Counted from the stretch's first letter, positions 35,601-43,805 are shown. The stretch: 64,000 bases of DNA from DASXUC01 sp036505015 (GCA_036505015.1 DASXUC010000116.1:1-64000), one strand, 5' to 3'. Notes: generated from the letters alone by a model not told the origin. Made by a program: numbers and translations.

Positions 35601-36965
35601 CGGGTGCTGCTGCAGGCGTTCTATGACCACGGTCAGCTGCAGATTGAACAAGGGCTGCTGCAGGAAGGTCCGCACAAGGCCCGGTTCGAAGGCAGCCTTC
35701 CCTTCAACCCGGCCCGGCTGCGGTTTGACGAGGATCGCCCGATGGATCTGCGCGTGACGCTGGAGGGGGGAGACCTCAGCGTGGTCGGGCTGTTTACCGA
35801 TCGCGTGGAGCGCGCGTCCGGCCCGCTGCAGGGCGAGCTGCGACTGACCGGAACGGTGGCCCGGCCGAACATTCGTGGGTCGGTGCAGGTCAGCGGGGGA
35901 ACCCTGAAACTGCGCGATGTCGACCCGGACCTCCGCGACGTCAACGGCCTGGTCACGTTCAGCGCGGACGAGGCCACGGTGGAGCGGCTGGTGGCGCACG
36001 CCGGCGAGGGCACGCTGGCCCTGACCGGCACGGTCGGGATTCAGGCGTTCCAACTGAACCGGCTGAACCTGCAGCTCGACGCCGATCGTGCCAAGGTCGC
36101 GTACCGTCCCTACGTCTCCGGGCTCCTCGAGGGCACGCTGAGACTGGAGGGGACCGCCCAGCGGCCCACCGTGACCGGAAAGATCGCCCTCTCGGGTGGA
36201 GACGTGACCATCGGCGCCGGCCTCTCCACGCCGGCCGGCAACGGCAATCTGATCAGCCTCACAAATCCGATCCTCAACCTCGACGTCCAGGCGGGCGAGG
36301 GCCTGTGGGTGAACGTGGGTGGATTGCGGTTCCAGGTGCACGGCGTGCTGCACACCGCCGGGACCTGGCACCGCCCGCAGCTGTCCGGCGAGGTCACTGC
36401 CGAGGGCGGCACGTTCCGGGCGTTCAACACGACGTTCACCCTCACCGAGGGGCGCGCGTCCTTCTCTGCGTTCCGCGGGATCGTGCCGTTCATCGACGCG
36501 GTGGCCGAGACGCGTGTCGGCAGCACCCGGGTGACGCTGCACGTCACCGGGACTCCCGACAACCTGAGCCTGGCCCTCAGTGCGGATCCCCCGCTCTCCC
36601 GCCAGCAGATCGTCGAGCTGCTCGCCAGCCAGACCGGCATCACCCAGTTGCTGCGCGGAGATTTGGAAGGTGCGCTGCGCGCGCAGCTGAGCCAGGCCTT
36701 GTTCGGCAGCGTGAACCTGGCAGCCGCACGAGCCCTGGGACTCGACGAATTTACGATTGTGTACGATTTCATCCAGCCGCTGCAGCTGCGGATCGGCAAG
36801 CTGCTGGTCCGCAACCTCTACGTCACAGTGACGTCCACGTTCGCCGACCCGCCGCTGTACGTGTGGTCGCTGGAGTACCGGTTCGACCGGAATCGCATGC
36901 TGACGCTGTCGCTGGATAACCGCCGGCAGATCTCGATCTTCTACCTGCTCTCCTATCGCTACTGA
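32610..36965 (+). CDS. TamB-like inner-to-outer membrane bridge protein
   Basis: A 1451-residue AsmA/TamB-type protein. An N-terminal TM anchor (ALLILAAVLAGLLGLAVVLA) is followed by more than 1200 residues of repetitive beta-strand sequence rich in Val, Gly and Leu (lipid-channel fold). It ends in a TamB/DUF490 domain (GGTFRAFNTTFTLTEGRASF, LSADPPLSRQQIVELLASQT, VTSTFADPPLYVWSLEYRFD). TamB-like proteins move phospholipid to, or help assemble proteins in, the outer membrane with a BamA-family partner; a BamA gene lies 1.5 kb downstream. It starts with GTG after GAGGGG. No TamA is seen, so partnering with BamA is likely. Confidence 0.9.
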   Translation: MRRALLILAAVLAGLLGLAVVLAWALTRPAFADAVRVRLVREASLALGRNVVVGRISGDPVRGVRLEGVTIPNRTGPGTFFEAPRATIHFDVGRLLTDLIGGRGVAASIIDVELERPFLSLTRETTGRWNYADLLARRGPSVALGSAFRAEVEVHEGSVVFTDALHFLTAPFSAHFERISGRLSFADAPLVRVSLDAVNTDGATPATARVTGASTLGAGTFDLDVTTSGGAAGHWGRYIVRLPRLVWLAGTFDGTMHVLASLWHGTVVLDYRGALTLRDGKALLLPQRTVLTEMNGPLEVDNIRVATDGLTMRVGSSRVWVRGEVAHAPAVDLDLVVRSPSLDLATLQRLVFPRGRLLLAGTAGGEARVTGSMSAPVVEGTIVHAAGSVNQQPFAGFSSAFSLAGGWLRFDDLRASAAGGRVAGALQLDLRGGGDFFLLASALDLDTRALPGMGIPMTPTLRGPATGVVAAARTAGGLIAQARMDMGAGGILGVSFDRLGTGFWYDRGRIEVDYLGAISGTTRVHANGTLERSGRLAFDVAGAQINLATVGQRFGFGRWLAGTADIAGTITGSRRAPVLRAEVAARDGHVGPLPFSAARGTITLTSTALSTPQLSLVDGRGIYTASGEIDWGRRRIDASVRAEGVSAQRLLHLARVPLALQGTVQAAVALSGPLANPLAAGVVDLVDGRIEGQRVDHARGEFHWTGDALLLEGAEARIGASVLHGAGTVTRSGRIGLTFAASNFALHDIGALRSEFVRLAGTVDLSGSIGGTLRVPSFAVSLSSSTLTINGQSFDRASGAAQFQRGRLSLQPLLLEQGDGRYRLSGNVTFGAVPTVNIEAGVEHAELATLLGLADIRPPFALRGAVDGTFSVSGQLTNPSARLNFQLRDGRVGDHAIREAQVDASMANRAITLRTLSVKPQRGELVGAGTVNLRGGSEVEFAGRGLDLDLLRPLLSLNRPLTGTLDFTVQLSGPITDPQAGVSASVTDGAIGAAIFDRVLLQAFYDHGQLQIEQGLLQEGPHKARFEGSLPFNPARLRFDEDRPMDLRVTLEGGDLSVVGLFTDRVERASGPLQGELRLTGTVARPNIRGSVQVSGGTLKLRDVDPDLRDVNGLVTFSADEATVERLVAHAGEGTLALTGTVGIQAFQLNRLNLQLDADRAKVAYRPYVSGLLEGTLRLEGTAQRPTVTGKIALSGGDVTIGAGLSTPAGNGNLISLTNPILNLDVQAGEGLWVNVGGLRFQVHGVLHTAGTWHRPQLSGEVTAEGGTFRAFNTTFTLTEGRASFSAFRGIVPFIDAVAETRVGSTRVTLHVTGTPDNLSLALSADPPLSRQQIVELLASQTGITQLLRGDLEGALRAQLSQALFGSVNLAAARALGLDEFTIVYDFIQPLQLRIGKLLVRNLYVTVTSTFADPPLYVWSLEYRFDRNRMLTLSLDNRRQISIFYLLSYRY

Positions 36966-37066
36966 ACCGGGTGGGATAAAGGGATACGCGGAGAATGGGA
37001 TAAGGTAAACCCAGATCTCTGATCGCACAGTCCGTCGCTGCAGACGTCGCCCCACGGAGTCATGCG

Positions 37067-37711
37067 ATGTTCGCCGACTACCTCAAGGAACTGCAGAAGG
37101 TCGCCCTGCTGGCTCCCGCCGAGGAACGCTCCCACTGGGACCGGTACCGTCATCACCACGACGCCGCCAGCCGGGCCGCCCTGATCGAAGCCTACCAGCC
37201 CTTGGTCTTTAAGGTCGTGATGCACCTGCGGCCTCCCGACGGGCTCTTGATGGACATGATCCAGGAAGGCACGATCGGGCTGATCGAGGCGGTGGAGCGG
37301 TTCGATCACGAGCGCGGCGTGCGGTTTTCCACCTTCGCCATGTACCGCATCCGCGGGCGCGTCCTGAACTCCCTGCGGCGGGATCATCTGGTGCAGTACT
37401 CCCTGGACCAGGACTGGCAGGACGACCTGCCGCTGGCGAATCGGCTGGCCGACCCGGCGTCCGAGGATGCGATGGCATCGATTGAGGACCGCGCCGTTGT
37501 CGCGCGGATGTGGGATGTGGTCGAATCCCTCCCGTCGCGGGAACGTGCGATCCTGCAGGCCACCTACTTCGAGGCGAAGGAACCACGCAGCGTCGCGGCC
37601 GAGCTGCGTATCAGTCTCTCCCATTTCTACCGGCTGCAGAAGCAGGCCATCGATCGCGTCCGGGCGATCGTCCTCGACGACATGCACCAGGCAGGGAAGG
37701 CGTATGGATAA
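37067..37711 (+). CDS. Sigma-70 family RNA polymerase sigma factor (FliA/SigF-like)
   Basis: A 214-residue alternative sigma factor. Region 2 (about 40-110) reads LIEAYQPLVFKVVMHL, then MIQEGTIGLIEAVERFDHER and STFAMYRIRGRVLNSLRRD. Region 4 (about 145-205) has VESLPSRERAILQATYFEA and HTH RSVAAELRISLSHFYRLQKQ. Region 3 looks short. The retained FSTFAMYRIRG segment resembles group 3 sigmas rather than ECF sigmas. The next gene overlaps it by eight bases and encodes a candidate anti-sigma factor. Position directly before bamA suggests control of envelope genes. Confidence 0.92.
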   Translation: MFADYLKELQKVALLAPAEERSHWDRYRHHHDAASRAALIEAYQPLVFKVVMHLRPPDGLLMDMIQEGTIGLIEAVERFDHERGVRFSTFAMYRIRGRVLNSLRRDHLVQYSLDQDWQDDLPLANRLADPASEDAMASIEDRAVVARMWDVVESLPSRERAILQATYFEAKEPRSVAAELRISLSHFYRLQKQAIDRVRAIVLDDMHQAGKAYG

Positions 37712-38390
37712 TACTACGCACCATGCTCCACCACGCGAGATGGAGGCGATGACCGTGGACGGGTTGAGCGAACAGGTTGCGGCGCGCATCGGATTCGCCG
37801 AGCGCTGGCTCGATCGCGCCAGGACGCAGTGCACCGACGGAAACGTGGCCGGGGGTCTGCTGACCCTGGCCCTCGCCGACGCCGAAGTCCGCTACGCGCT
37901 GGAAACCGGCGGGTGGCCGGCGGGCCGTGCCAGACGCCGGAGTGGGGGACTGCGGTGGCTGGTCGCCGCCGCAGCCGTTGCCGCCGTCGTCGTGTGGGTG
38001 ATACAGCCGCGATCGACTCCCGTCAGCGCCGGTCCCACCGCTGGACCGCCCGTCGTCAGATTGCCGGGTGTCGGGTCGATCCTGGCCATGACTGTGCCCA
38101 TGATGCCGTCTGCCGCTGTGCCCGCGGTGCGCTCGGCCGCAGTTCGCGTGACGTCAGTCCGGCCGGCCCCGCGCATCGCCCGAGGGACGGCTGGGCCCGT
38201 GCCTGCGCGCGCGGCAATCGTCCCCGTGACCACCTCGACCGCGGTGAAGTCGACCGCTGCGCCCGCGACGGCGACGTCGCCGGCCTCCGTCCATCCATCG
38301 ACATCGACGCCGGCAGTCCCCATCTCTGATGTAGACTTGATTGAGATGGTCCTGGCCGCCGACCGGACGCTTCGAGGGACCAGCCCGTAG
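37704..38390 (+). CDS. Single-TM protein, putative anti-sigma factor
   Basis: A 228-residue protein overlapping the sigma gene by eight bases. Residues 1-75 are a cytoplasmic helical domain (MDNTTHHAPPREMEAMTVDG, RIGFAERWLDRARTQC). One TM segment follows at about 80-98 (LRWLVAAAAVAAVVVWVIQP), then a long Pro/Ala/Thr/Val-rich periplasmic region. The final 20 residues are folded-looking (DVDLIEMVLAADRTLRG). There is no zinc-binding HxxxCxxC motif. The architecture and coupling suggest a membrane-anchored anti-sigma factor, but no homology is recognised. Confidence 0.6.
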   Translation: MDNTTHHAPPREMEAMTVDGLSEQVAARIGFAERWLDRARTQCTDGNVAGGLLTLALADAEVRYALETGGWPAGRARRRSGGLRWLVAAAAVAAVVVWVIQPRSTPVSAGPTAGPPVVRLPGVGSILAMTVPMMPSAAVPAVRSAAVRVTSVRPAPRIARGTAGPVPARAAIVPVTTSTAVKSTAAPATATSPASVHPSTSTPAVPISDVDLIEMVLAADRTLRGTSP

Positions 38391-38425
38391 TCGATTCGTT
38401 CGAGGTCTCGAGTAGGAGGAGATTC

Positions 38426-40231
38426 GTGTCCACCACCACCCCACGGATCGCGATGGTGCTGTGCGGAATCGTCCTGCTGCTGGTCTGGCCGGCGGCGGGT
38501 CTCTCTGCCGGCACGTCGGCGCCGGTCACGCGGACCATCGCGCAGCAGCCGCCGCCCCCGGCGCCGCAGCCGCCATCACAGGTGATCATGGCGATTGAAA
38601 TCCGCGGCAACAAGCTCGTGCCCACCGCGGACATCACGGCGCTGATCACCCACACCAAGGTCGGTGCGCAGCTCAAGCAGGAAGACGTGCAGGCGGACGT
38701 GCGCGCGATCGTGGATACGGGCCTGTTTGCCGACGTCACCGCCCGGCTGGAGAGTACCAGCGAGGGGGTGCGCGTGATTTTCCTGGTCATCGAGAACCCG
38801 GTCGTCACGGAAATCCTCGTCGACGGCAACACGGTCATCCCGACGCCGGACATCATTAAGGCCCTGGGCGTACCCATCGGCCAGGTGCTGAACGTGCGGC
38901 GGATGCGGGACGGTGTCGCGGCCGTGGAAAAGCTGTATGAAGACAAGGGCTACGTTCTTGCGCGGGTGGCCGACGCCAGCATCATCCCGCTCGACGGCGG
39001 CCGGCTGCGCATCCGCATCGCGGAGGGGCGCATCGAGGCTATCCGCTTCCGCGGCCTCACCCGGACCCGCCCGCGGATCGTGGAGCGTCAGCTGACGATC
39101 AAGGCCGGCGAAGTCTTCAACATCAACGAATTGAACGCCAACCTCCAGCGGCTGTCACAGCTGGGCCTGTTCGAGAGCATCCGGGCGCTGCCCGAGCCCG
39201 GAACGGATCCGGACGGCGTGGTGCTGATCATCGAGGTGGAGGAAGCCCGCACCAGCTCGATTTCCGGTGGGGTCGGCTACAGCACGGTCCAGGGCCTGCT
39301 GGGATTCGTGGAGTACCAGGACTCCAACTGGCGGGGATTGGGCCAGACCGTCAGCCTCCGTGTCGAACGGTCACTGCTGGAGCGCGGCGCTCCGATCCGC
39401 TTCAACTACGACATCTCCTTCCGCGAGCCGTACCTCGACGCACAGCGCACGTCCCTGGACATGGCGCTCTACTCGCGGTCCAGCGTGGACGTGGAGTTCA
39501 AGAAGGGCAAGATCTACTCCCGCTACGAGCTGCAGCGGTCGGGATCATCCGTCGCCGTCGGCCGCTCGATCGGCACTGCGACGTTCGTGGGACTGCGGCT
39601 GCGCGATGAAGACACGCTCTTTGTGGTCCTGCCCAGGGATCCGACGAAGCCCGGCAGCCCGCGGATCCCGCCGAAGCGCTTGACCCCGGGCCGGGTGATC
39701 AGCATCACCGCCAGCGGCCGCAAGTCCACCCTCAACGACCCGCAGGTCCCGACGGCCGGGGACCGGCAGCTGCTGACGATGGAAGTGGCGCTGCCGCTTC
39801 TGGGGGGCCAGTTCCAGTTCACGAAGACCAACCTGGATTACATGCGCCTGTTCCCGGTGGGCCACGACCGCTTCTTCCTGGCGCGGGTGCTGGCGGGGAT
39901 CGGCACGGGCAACATTCCCGTGCAGGAGCAGTACTCCCTGGGCGGGTCGTCCACGCTCCGCGCGCTGCCGTTCGGCGCGCTCCGCGCGAACAGCGTCTTC
40001 GTCACGAACCTCGAATTCCACTTCCCGCTGGGAACGCTGATCAAGGAATTGGGAGAGATGCAGGGCATCGTCTTCACCGATATCGGCAATGCACCGCTCC
40101 GATTCAGCAACGTGAGGATCGGCTACGGCGTCGGGATCGCCCTGAAGACGCCAATCGGCCCGGTCCGGCTGGACGTCGCGTTCGGGCAGGGCAGCACGCA
40201 GACCTGGATCTCCATCGGGTCGCCCTTCTAA
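38426..40231 (+). CDS. bamA: Outer membrane protein assembly factor BamA
   Basis: A 601-residue Omp85 protein that inserts beta-barrels into the outer membrane. Signal peptide (VLCGIVLLLVWPAAGLSAG), then a Pro-rich linker and about three POTRA domains (IEIRGNKLVPTADITALITH; ILVDGNTVIPTPDIIKALGV; IRFRGLTRTRPRIVERQLTI). The barrel starts near residue 280 (SSISGGVGYSTVQGLLGF). The conserved L6 region reads SLGGSSTLRALPFGALR, where most Omp85 proteins have VRGF. The C-terminus ends GQGSTQTWISIGSPF with the usual final aromatic. Proteobacterial BamA has five POTRAs; three is typical of diderm Terrabacteria. GTG start. Confidence 0.96.
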   Translation: MSTTTPRIAMVLCGIVLLLVWPAAGLSAGTSAPVTRTIAQQPPPPAPQPPSQVIMAIEIRGNKLVPTADITALITHTKVGAQLKQEDVQADVRAIVDTGLFADVTARLESTSEGVRVIFLVIENPVVTEILVDGNTVIPTPDIIKALGVPIGQVLNVRRMRDGVAAVEKLYEDKGYVLARVADASIIPLDGGRLRIRIAEGRIEAIRFRGLTRTRPRIVERQLTIKAGEVFNINELNANLQRLSQLGLFESIRALPEPGTDPDGVVLIIEVEEARTSSISGGVGYSTVQGLLGFVEYQDSNWRGLGQTVSLRVERSLLERGAPIRFNYDISFREPYLDAQRTSLDMALYSRSSVDVEFKKGKIYSRYELQRSGSSVAVGRSIGTATFVGLRLRDEDTLFVVLPRDPTKPGSPRIPPKRLTPGRVISITASGRKSTLNDPQVPTAGDRQLLTMEVALPLLGGQFQFTKTNLDYMRLFPVGHDRFFLARVLAGIGTGNIPVQEQYSLGGSSTLRALPFGALRANSVFVTNLEFHFPLGTLIKELGEMQGIVFTDIGNAPLRFSNVRIGYGVGIALKTPIGPVRLDVAFGQGSTQTWISIGSPF

Positions 40232-40233
40232 GA

Positions 40234-40347
40234 TCCAGTCTGTACGGTCTGCACGGGTCGACACGGTCCACAAAATCTCCTCGGTTGGCGGCACGGCTCC
40301 AGACCGTGAATACCGGGTAGACCGTGAAGACCGGTCGGGTCCCGTGG
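40234..40347. repeat. Tandem-unit inverted intergenic element (ACGGTCT type)
   Basis: The left arm (40234-40271) iterates units like TACGGTCTGCACGGGTCGAC and the right arm (40300-40347) carries the inverted form (AGACCGTGAATACCGGGTAG, then ACCGTGAAGACC). It fills the gap between bamA and the next gene. Confidence 0.6.
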
Positions 40348-40357
40348 ATACTAAGGA

Positions 40358-41683
40358 ATGATGCCTCTCCTTCGCACCCTCCGCGCCTCCGCCGGCGGCC
40401 GGTGGGTGCCCGCGATCTTCGTCGCCGTGCTGATTCCCGCGGCCTGCGTGGCGCCCGCCCTGGGGCAGGCGGACGTGCAGCGCACCGACACGCACGTGTT
40501 CATCGACGGGCCGTCCCCGCATCGCGTCATCGTGGAGCGGCTCGCGGCCACCGTCGACGCCGCGGCGGACCGGCTCGTCGTTGGACGGCCCATCGACCAA
40601 CTGCGGGCCATCCAGGGACGCCTCGAAGAGACCATCGGCGCGGTTATTGACCGCATCGTGCCTGGCTATACGGTCGGCGGCGTTGCGCTGCAACTTGCAG
40701 CGGTGACCGTGGTCACGGTCAGATTCCGCCCGGTCGGATCAGTCATCGCGGCGGTCGCGGTCAATCCGGCCGCGCCCACCGTGCACGAGCGCGTGCTGCC
40801 GTTGGTGATTGGCCCGGTGCGCGCCGACGCTCCGGAGGCATTCCGCGCCCTGTATGCCGGTCTGCCCACCGCGGCGCTGTCCTGGGCGGCGGCCGTGCTC
40901 GAACCGCTCGCGCGCGAAGCGGTGGAACGCCGGCTGTCGGGGTTCACCGCCGCGATCCGGCTCCGCACGGAGGGGGCGACCCTGATCGCCGATGTGATCC
41001 TGGCGCCCAGCGATTCCCGCGTGATCCGCGGCATCGCCGTGGCGTTTCGGTCCGCCTCCGTTCCACTGATCGTGCTCGACGACTACGAAGCGCAGGTGGC
41101 CGTGATGGCCGATCCCCTGCGCGGGCTGCCGGTGGAGTTTGCACGCCAGCGGGTGCGCGAGCTGGCGGCGATCATCGATCGCGCGCTGGCCGTCTTCCCC
41201 CCGGCCGTGCAGTATCACATCGTCGCGAGCTCGGTGCTGGAGGTCGGGGAGGCCACCCGTGTTGTGGTCTTCGCCGACTCCGTGCTCTACCGCGCCCGCG
41301 TCGAAGCCCAGCTCAGCATCGGGACCAGCGCGCCCGATCCGAGAATTTCGATGCACCTCGGACGGATGGTGACGCCGGCGTTGGAAGGGTTCGCGGAGCT
41401 GCACATCGTGCCGACCACCCTGGCGCTGCGCTGGGCGGTCGGGGCAGGATACGCTCTTTCTCCGTCGACCACCGTCGGGGTGACGTACGCTCCCACCAAC
41501 CGTTCGGTGACCGCATGGGCCGCGACGCAGCTGAGCGGGGACGTCGGGCTGCGGGCGGCATGGGACTTCTCCCGGCGCTCCGGCGAGGGCGCGCTGATCT
41601 ACCGCTTCAATGAATTTCTGTCGGGAGAACTCGTCGGCACGACCAAGGGGCATTTCTGGCTGCGCTTGGTGAGCAACCTCTGA
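40358..41683 (+). CDS. Unknown exported, probably outer-membrane protein
   Basis: A 441-residue protein with a signal peptide (VPAIFVAVLIPAACVAPALG). Residues 40-300 alternate short helices and strands (VERLAATVDAAADRLVVGRP, VTVVTVRFRPVGSVIAAVAV, AIRLRTEGATLIADVILAPS), reminiscent of POTRA-like or periplasmic domains. The last 130 residues are amphipathic strands (LALRWAVGAGYALSPSTTVG, GALIYRFNEFLSGELVG) ending WLRLVSNL, suggesting a small barrel. It sits between bamA and the OmpH genes. I recognise no named family. ATG 40358 or 40361. Confidence 0.65.
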   Translation: MMPLLRTLRASAGGRWVPAIFVAVLIPAACVAPALGQADVQRTDTHVFIDGPSPHRVIVERLAATVDAAADRLVVGRPIDQLRAIQGRLEETIGAVIDRIVPGYTVGGVALQLAAVTVVTVRFRPVGSVIAAVAVNPAAPTVHERVLPLVIGPVRADAPEAFRALYAGLPTAALSWAAAVLEPLAREAVERRLSGFTAAIRLRTEGATLIADVILAPSDSRVIRGIAVAFRSASVPLIVLDDYEAQVAVMADPLRGLPVEFARQRVRELAAIIDRALAVFPPAVQYHIVASSVLEVGEATRVVVFADSVLYRARVEAQLSIGTSAPDPRISMHLGRMVTPALEGFAELHIVPTTLALRWAVGAGYALSPSTTVGVTYAPTNRSVTAWAATQLSGDVGLRAAWDFSRRSGEGALIYRFNEFLSGELVGTTKGHFWLRLVSNL

Positions 41684-41702
41684 GCCGCCTCCGTCGTCTA
41701 AG

Positions 41703-41730
41703 TTGAAAGATTGGCGCCGTACGGTACAAT
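41703..41730 (+). promoter_or_regulatory. Sigma-70-type promoter for the OmpH-Lpx run
   Basis: TTGAAA (41703-41708) and TACAAT (41725-41730) are 16 bases apart, 30 bases ahead of the first OmpH ATG. Confidence 0.6.
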
Positions 41731-41760
41731 AAGGAAGGTTTTCTTCGAGGAGGATCGTTC

Positions 41761-42228
41761 ATGCGCAAGCAGAGCAGGCGGATTCCGGTTCTGTGGCTGG
41801 TGGCCGCCGCGGTGCTCGTCGTCGCGGCCGTCGGCATCGGGATCGTGGTGTGGCGGGGCGAGCCCGTGTTCGGGCAGTCCTTTTCCATCGCATACGTCGA
41901 TTTAGGGAAGGCGCTGGACAGCCATCCGCGGCGGGCGAGTTCCGAGCGGGCACTGCAGGAATTCCTGGCTGCCAAGCAGCGCGAGTTTCAGGCGCGGGCC
42001 CGGACGCTGACTCCTGCGCAGCGTCAGGATCTCGACCGCCAGATTCAAGAGCAGTTCGTCCGCCGGCGACAAGAGCTTCTCTCCGGATTGGACAAAGACA
42101 TCCGCGCCGCGGTGGAGAAGATCGCCAAGGATCGCGGGTTCACGATCGTGCTGGAACGCAGCGCGGTGCTGTTCGGCGGCACCGATCTCACCGACGCGGT
42201 CATCGAGCAGCTCGGACGAGGTAAGTGA
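41761..42228 (+). CDS. OmpH/Skp-family periplasmic chaperone, anchored (paralogue 1)
   Basis: A 155-residue protein with an N-terminal hydrophobic anchor or uncleaved signal (VLWLVAAAVLVVAAVGIGIV). An OmpH domain follows: SIAYVDLGKALDSHP, a charged coiled coil (AAKQREFQARARTLTPAQRQ), and the closing strand RGFTIVLERSAVLFGGTDLT. Skp binds unfolded outer-membrane proteins in the periplasm. It is the first of three consecutive OmpH-like genes; the next starts GTGA over its stop. Confidence 0.88.
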   Translation: MRKQSRRIPVLWLVAAAVLVVAAVGIGIVVWRGEPVFGQSFSIAYVDLGKALDSHPRRASSERALQEFLAAKQREFQARARTLTPAQRQDLDRQIQEQFVRRRQELLSGLDKDIRAAVEKIAKDRGFTIVLERSAVLFGGTDLTDAVIEQLGRGK

Positions 42229-43379
42229 TCCCCGGCTCTCAGCCGCGCCGGCTCGTGCCGCTGCTGGTGGCCGTCCTGCTGGGTACGACCGTGGCTGCGG
42301 GATGCCGGCCGCGCGCCGCCGCCCCGCCGCCATCGCCGCCGTCTCCGGCGGCACGGCTTCCGAAGATCGGGATTGTCGATCTGGAAGCCGTCGTGCGGGC
42401 GCATCCCCGGTGGGCGGAACTCGCGGCCATTACCGACGCGCTGAAGCGTATTGAAGTGGAGCTCACGCAGGCCACCGCGCTGCCGCCATCCCCACCCCCG
42501 GCGGCGGTCACTCCCACCGGTCTGCGGAAGACCCTGGATGCCGAAGCCGTCGAGGTGAAGAAGAACATCGACCGCGAACTGGCGGCGCTGCGGGCGGAGA
42601 GCCGCCGGCGTCTGGATGCGCTGGTCGTGCAGCTGCGGGCCCAACAACAGAACAAGCTCGAAGCCGTGCGCAAGCAGATCCAGCAGGAAGCCGAAGCCGC
42701 GCTGGACGTCAAGGAGAAGGAACTGCGGGAGAAGCTGCGCGTCGGCGAGCTGGCGATCCTGGAAGAGTACTCGTACCCGATCCTCAACCTGCGCCTGCGG
42801 GCGGAGGTGGCCGGGTTGCGTTCGGAAGACGAAGCCCGGCAGATCCTCCGGCAGATCCAGCTGTTGCAGAACGAGCGTGAGGCGCGCGTGGCTGACCTGC
42901 GGGACGATCTTGCCGATCAGTTCGACGCGTTCAAGGAGACCAAGGAACAAGAGGTCAACGACCGGCTGAAGGCGGAACAGGAAACCCTGAACCAGCACCT
43001 CCAGGAGCAGATCAAAGCCAAGGAGGCCGAGCTGGCCATCCAATACGCCACCATCGCGGCGGAGCGGCAGGCGCAGTTCCAGCGGCGACTGGCCGAACGG
43101 CAGCGCCAGTTGATCACCGCCGCGGAATCACAGCTGCGCAGCCAGCAGCGGGCGGTCGTGGGCGGATTGACGGAGCGCGTGCAGCGGTTGCAGGCGCAGC
43201 GCCTGGCGCTGTTGGAACAGCGCCAGCGGTTGGAAGAGACGATCCTGGCCGACGTGCGGATCGAGGTGGCGTCGCTGGCCGCGCAGCAGGGGTTCGATAC
43301 CATCCTCACGCACCTGGTCGTCAACGTGCGCGGCATCGATCTCACGGCGGACGTGGTGAAGAGGTTGAAGGAGCGGTGA
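42225..43379 (+). CDS. Long OmpH-like lipoprotein (paralogue 2)
   Basis: A 384-residue OmpH-like lipoprotein. Lipobox TVAAGC near residue 27. The OmpH opening KIGIVDLEAVVRAHPRWAEL is followed by about 250 residues of continuous coiled coil (AVRKQIQQEAEAALDVKEKE, EQETLNQHLQEQIKAKEAEL). The end GFDTILTHLVVNVRGIDLTA matches OmpH closing strands. Normal Skp is about 160 residues, so the tentacles are much extended. GTG 42225 overlaps the previous stop. Probably a membrane-tethered chaperone or spacer across the periplasm. Confidence 0.82.
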   Translation: MIPGSQPRRLVPLLVAVLLGTTVAAGCRPRAAAPPPSPPSPAARLPKIGIVDLEAVVRAHPRWAELAAITDALKRIEVELTQATALPPSPPPAAVTPTGLRKTLDAEAVEVKKNIDRELAALRAESRRRLDALVVQLRAQQQNKLEAVRKQIQQEAEAALDVKEKELREKLRVGELAILEEYSYPILNLRLRAEVAGLRSEDEARQILRQIQLLQNEREARVADLRDDLADQFDAFKETKEQEVNDRLKAEQETLNQHLQEQIKAKEAELAIQYATIAAERQAQFQRRLAERQRQLITAAESQLRSQQRAVVGGLTERVQRLQAQRLALLEQRQRLEETILADVRIEVASLAAQQGFDTILTHLVVNVRGIDLTADVVKRLKER

Positions 43380-43804
43380 GGCACATGCACATCGGCGGTC
43401 GATTCCTCCACGGCGCGGTGCTGGTGCTGGTCGCCCTGGCCATCCTCGCGGCAGGCTGCAGCCGGCCGCGGGCGGCGGTCGTGGATTCCGATCGTGTCAT
43501 CAACGAAAGCGTGCTGGCCCTGGCATTTCAGAAGCAGCTCAGCGAACGCGAGCGCGCGATGGCGGAAGACCTGCGGCTGCTGGCGCCGCAGTTGAGCGCC
43601 CAGGATCTGGAAGCCCGCCGCCAGCTGTACATGAACGAGTTGCAGAAGATGAAGCAGGACCTGGAAAAGCGCCTTACCGAGCGCATCCGCGAGGTGGTCG
43701 CCGAGGTTGCGGCGCAGCGGCGGCTGAAGATCGTGTTCGTCAAGGATGCCACGCCCTACGGCGGCGAGGATATCACGCAGGACATCATCGCCAAGCTCAA
43801 ATAA
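43376..43804 (+). CDS. OmpH-like lipoprotein (paralogue 3)
   Basis: A 142-residue lipoprotein with lipobox LAAGC near residue 27 after the leader FLHGAVLVLVALAILAAGC. The OmpH-like body has AAVVDSDRVINESVLALAFQ, coiled coil (YMNELQKMKQDLEKRLTERI) and closing strand LKIVFVKDATPYGGEDIT. GTG 43376 overlaps the stop of the preceding gene; ATG 43385 is possible. It is followed by a short tandem repeat spacer and lpxD. Confidence 0.82.
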   Translation: MRHMHIGGRFLHGAVLVLVALAILAAGCSRPRAAVVDSDRVINESVLALAFQKQLSERERAMAEDLRLLAPQLSAQDLEARRQLYMNELQKMKQDLEKRLTERIREVVAEVAAQRRLKIVFVKDATPYGGEDITQDIIAKLK

Positions 43805-43805
43805 A

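Noticed and set aside
34485..37055. A minus-strand open frame of about 850 codons opposite the TamB gene
   Set aside because: No recognisable motif, low-complexity Gln/Arg/Ala composition, and complete overlap with a well-supported gene.
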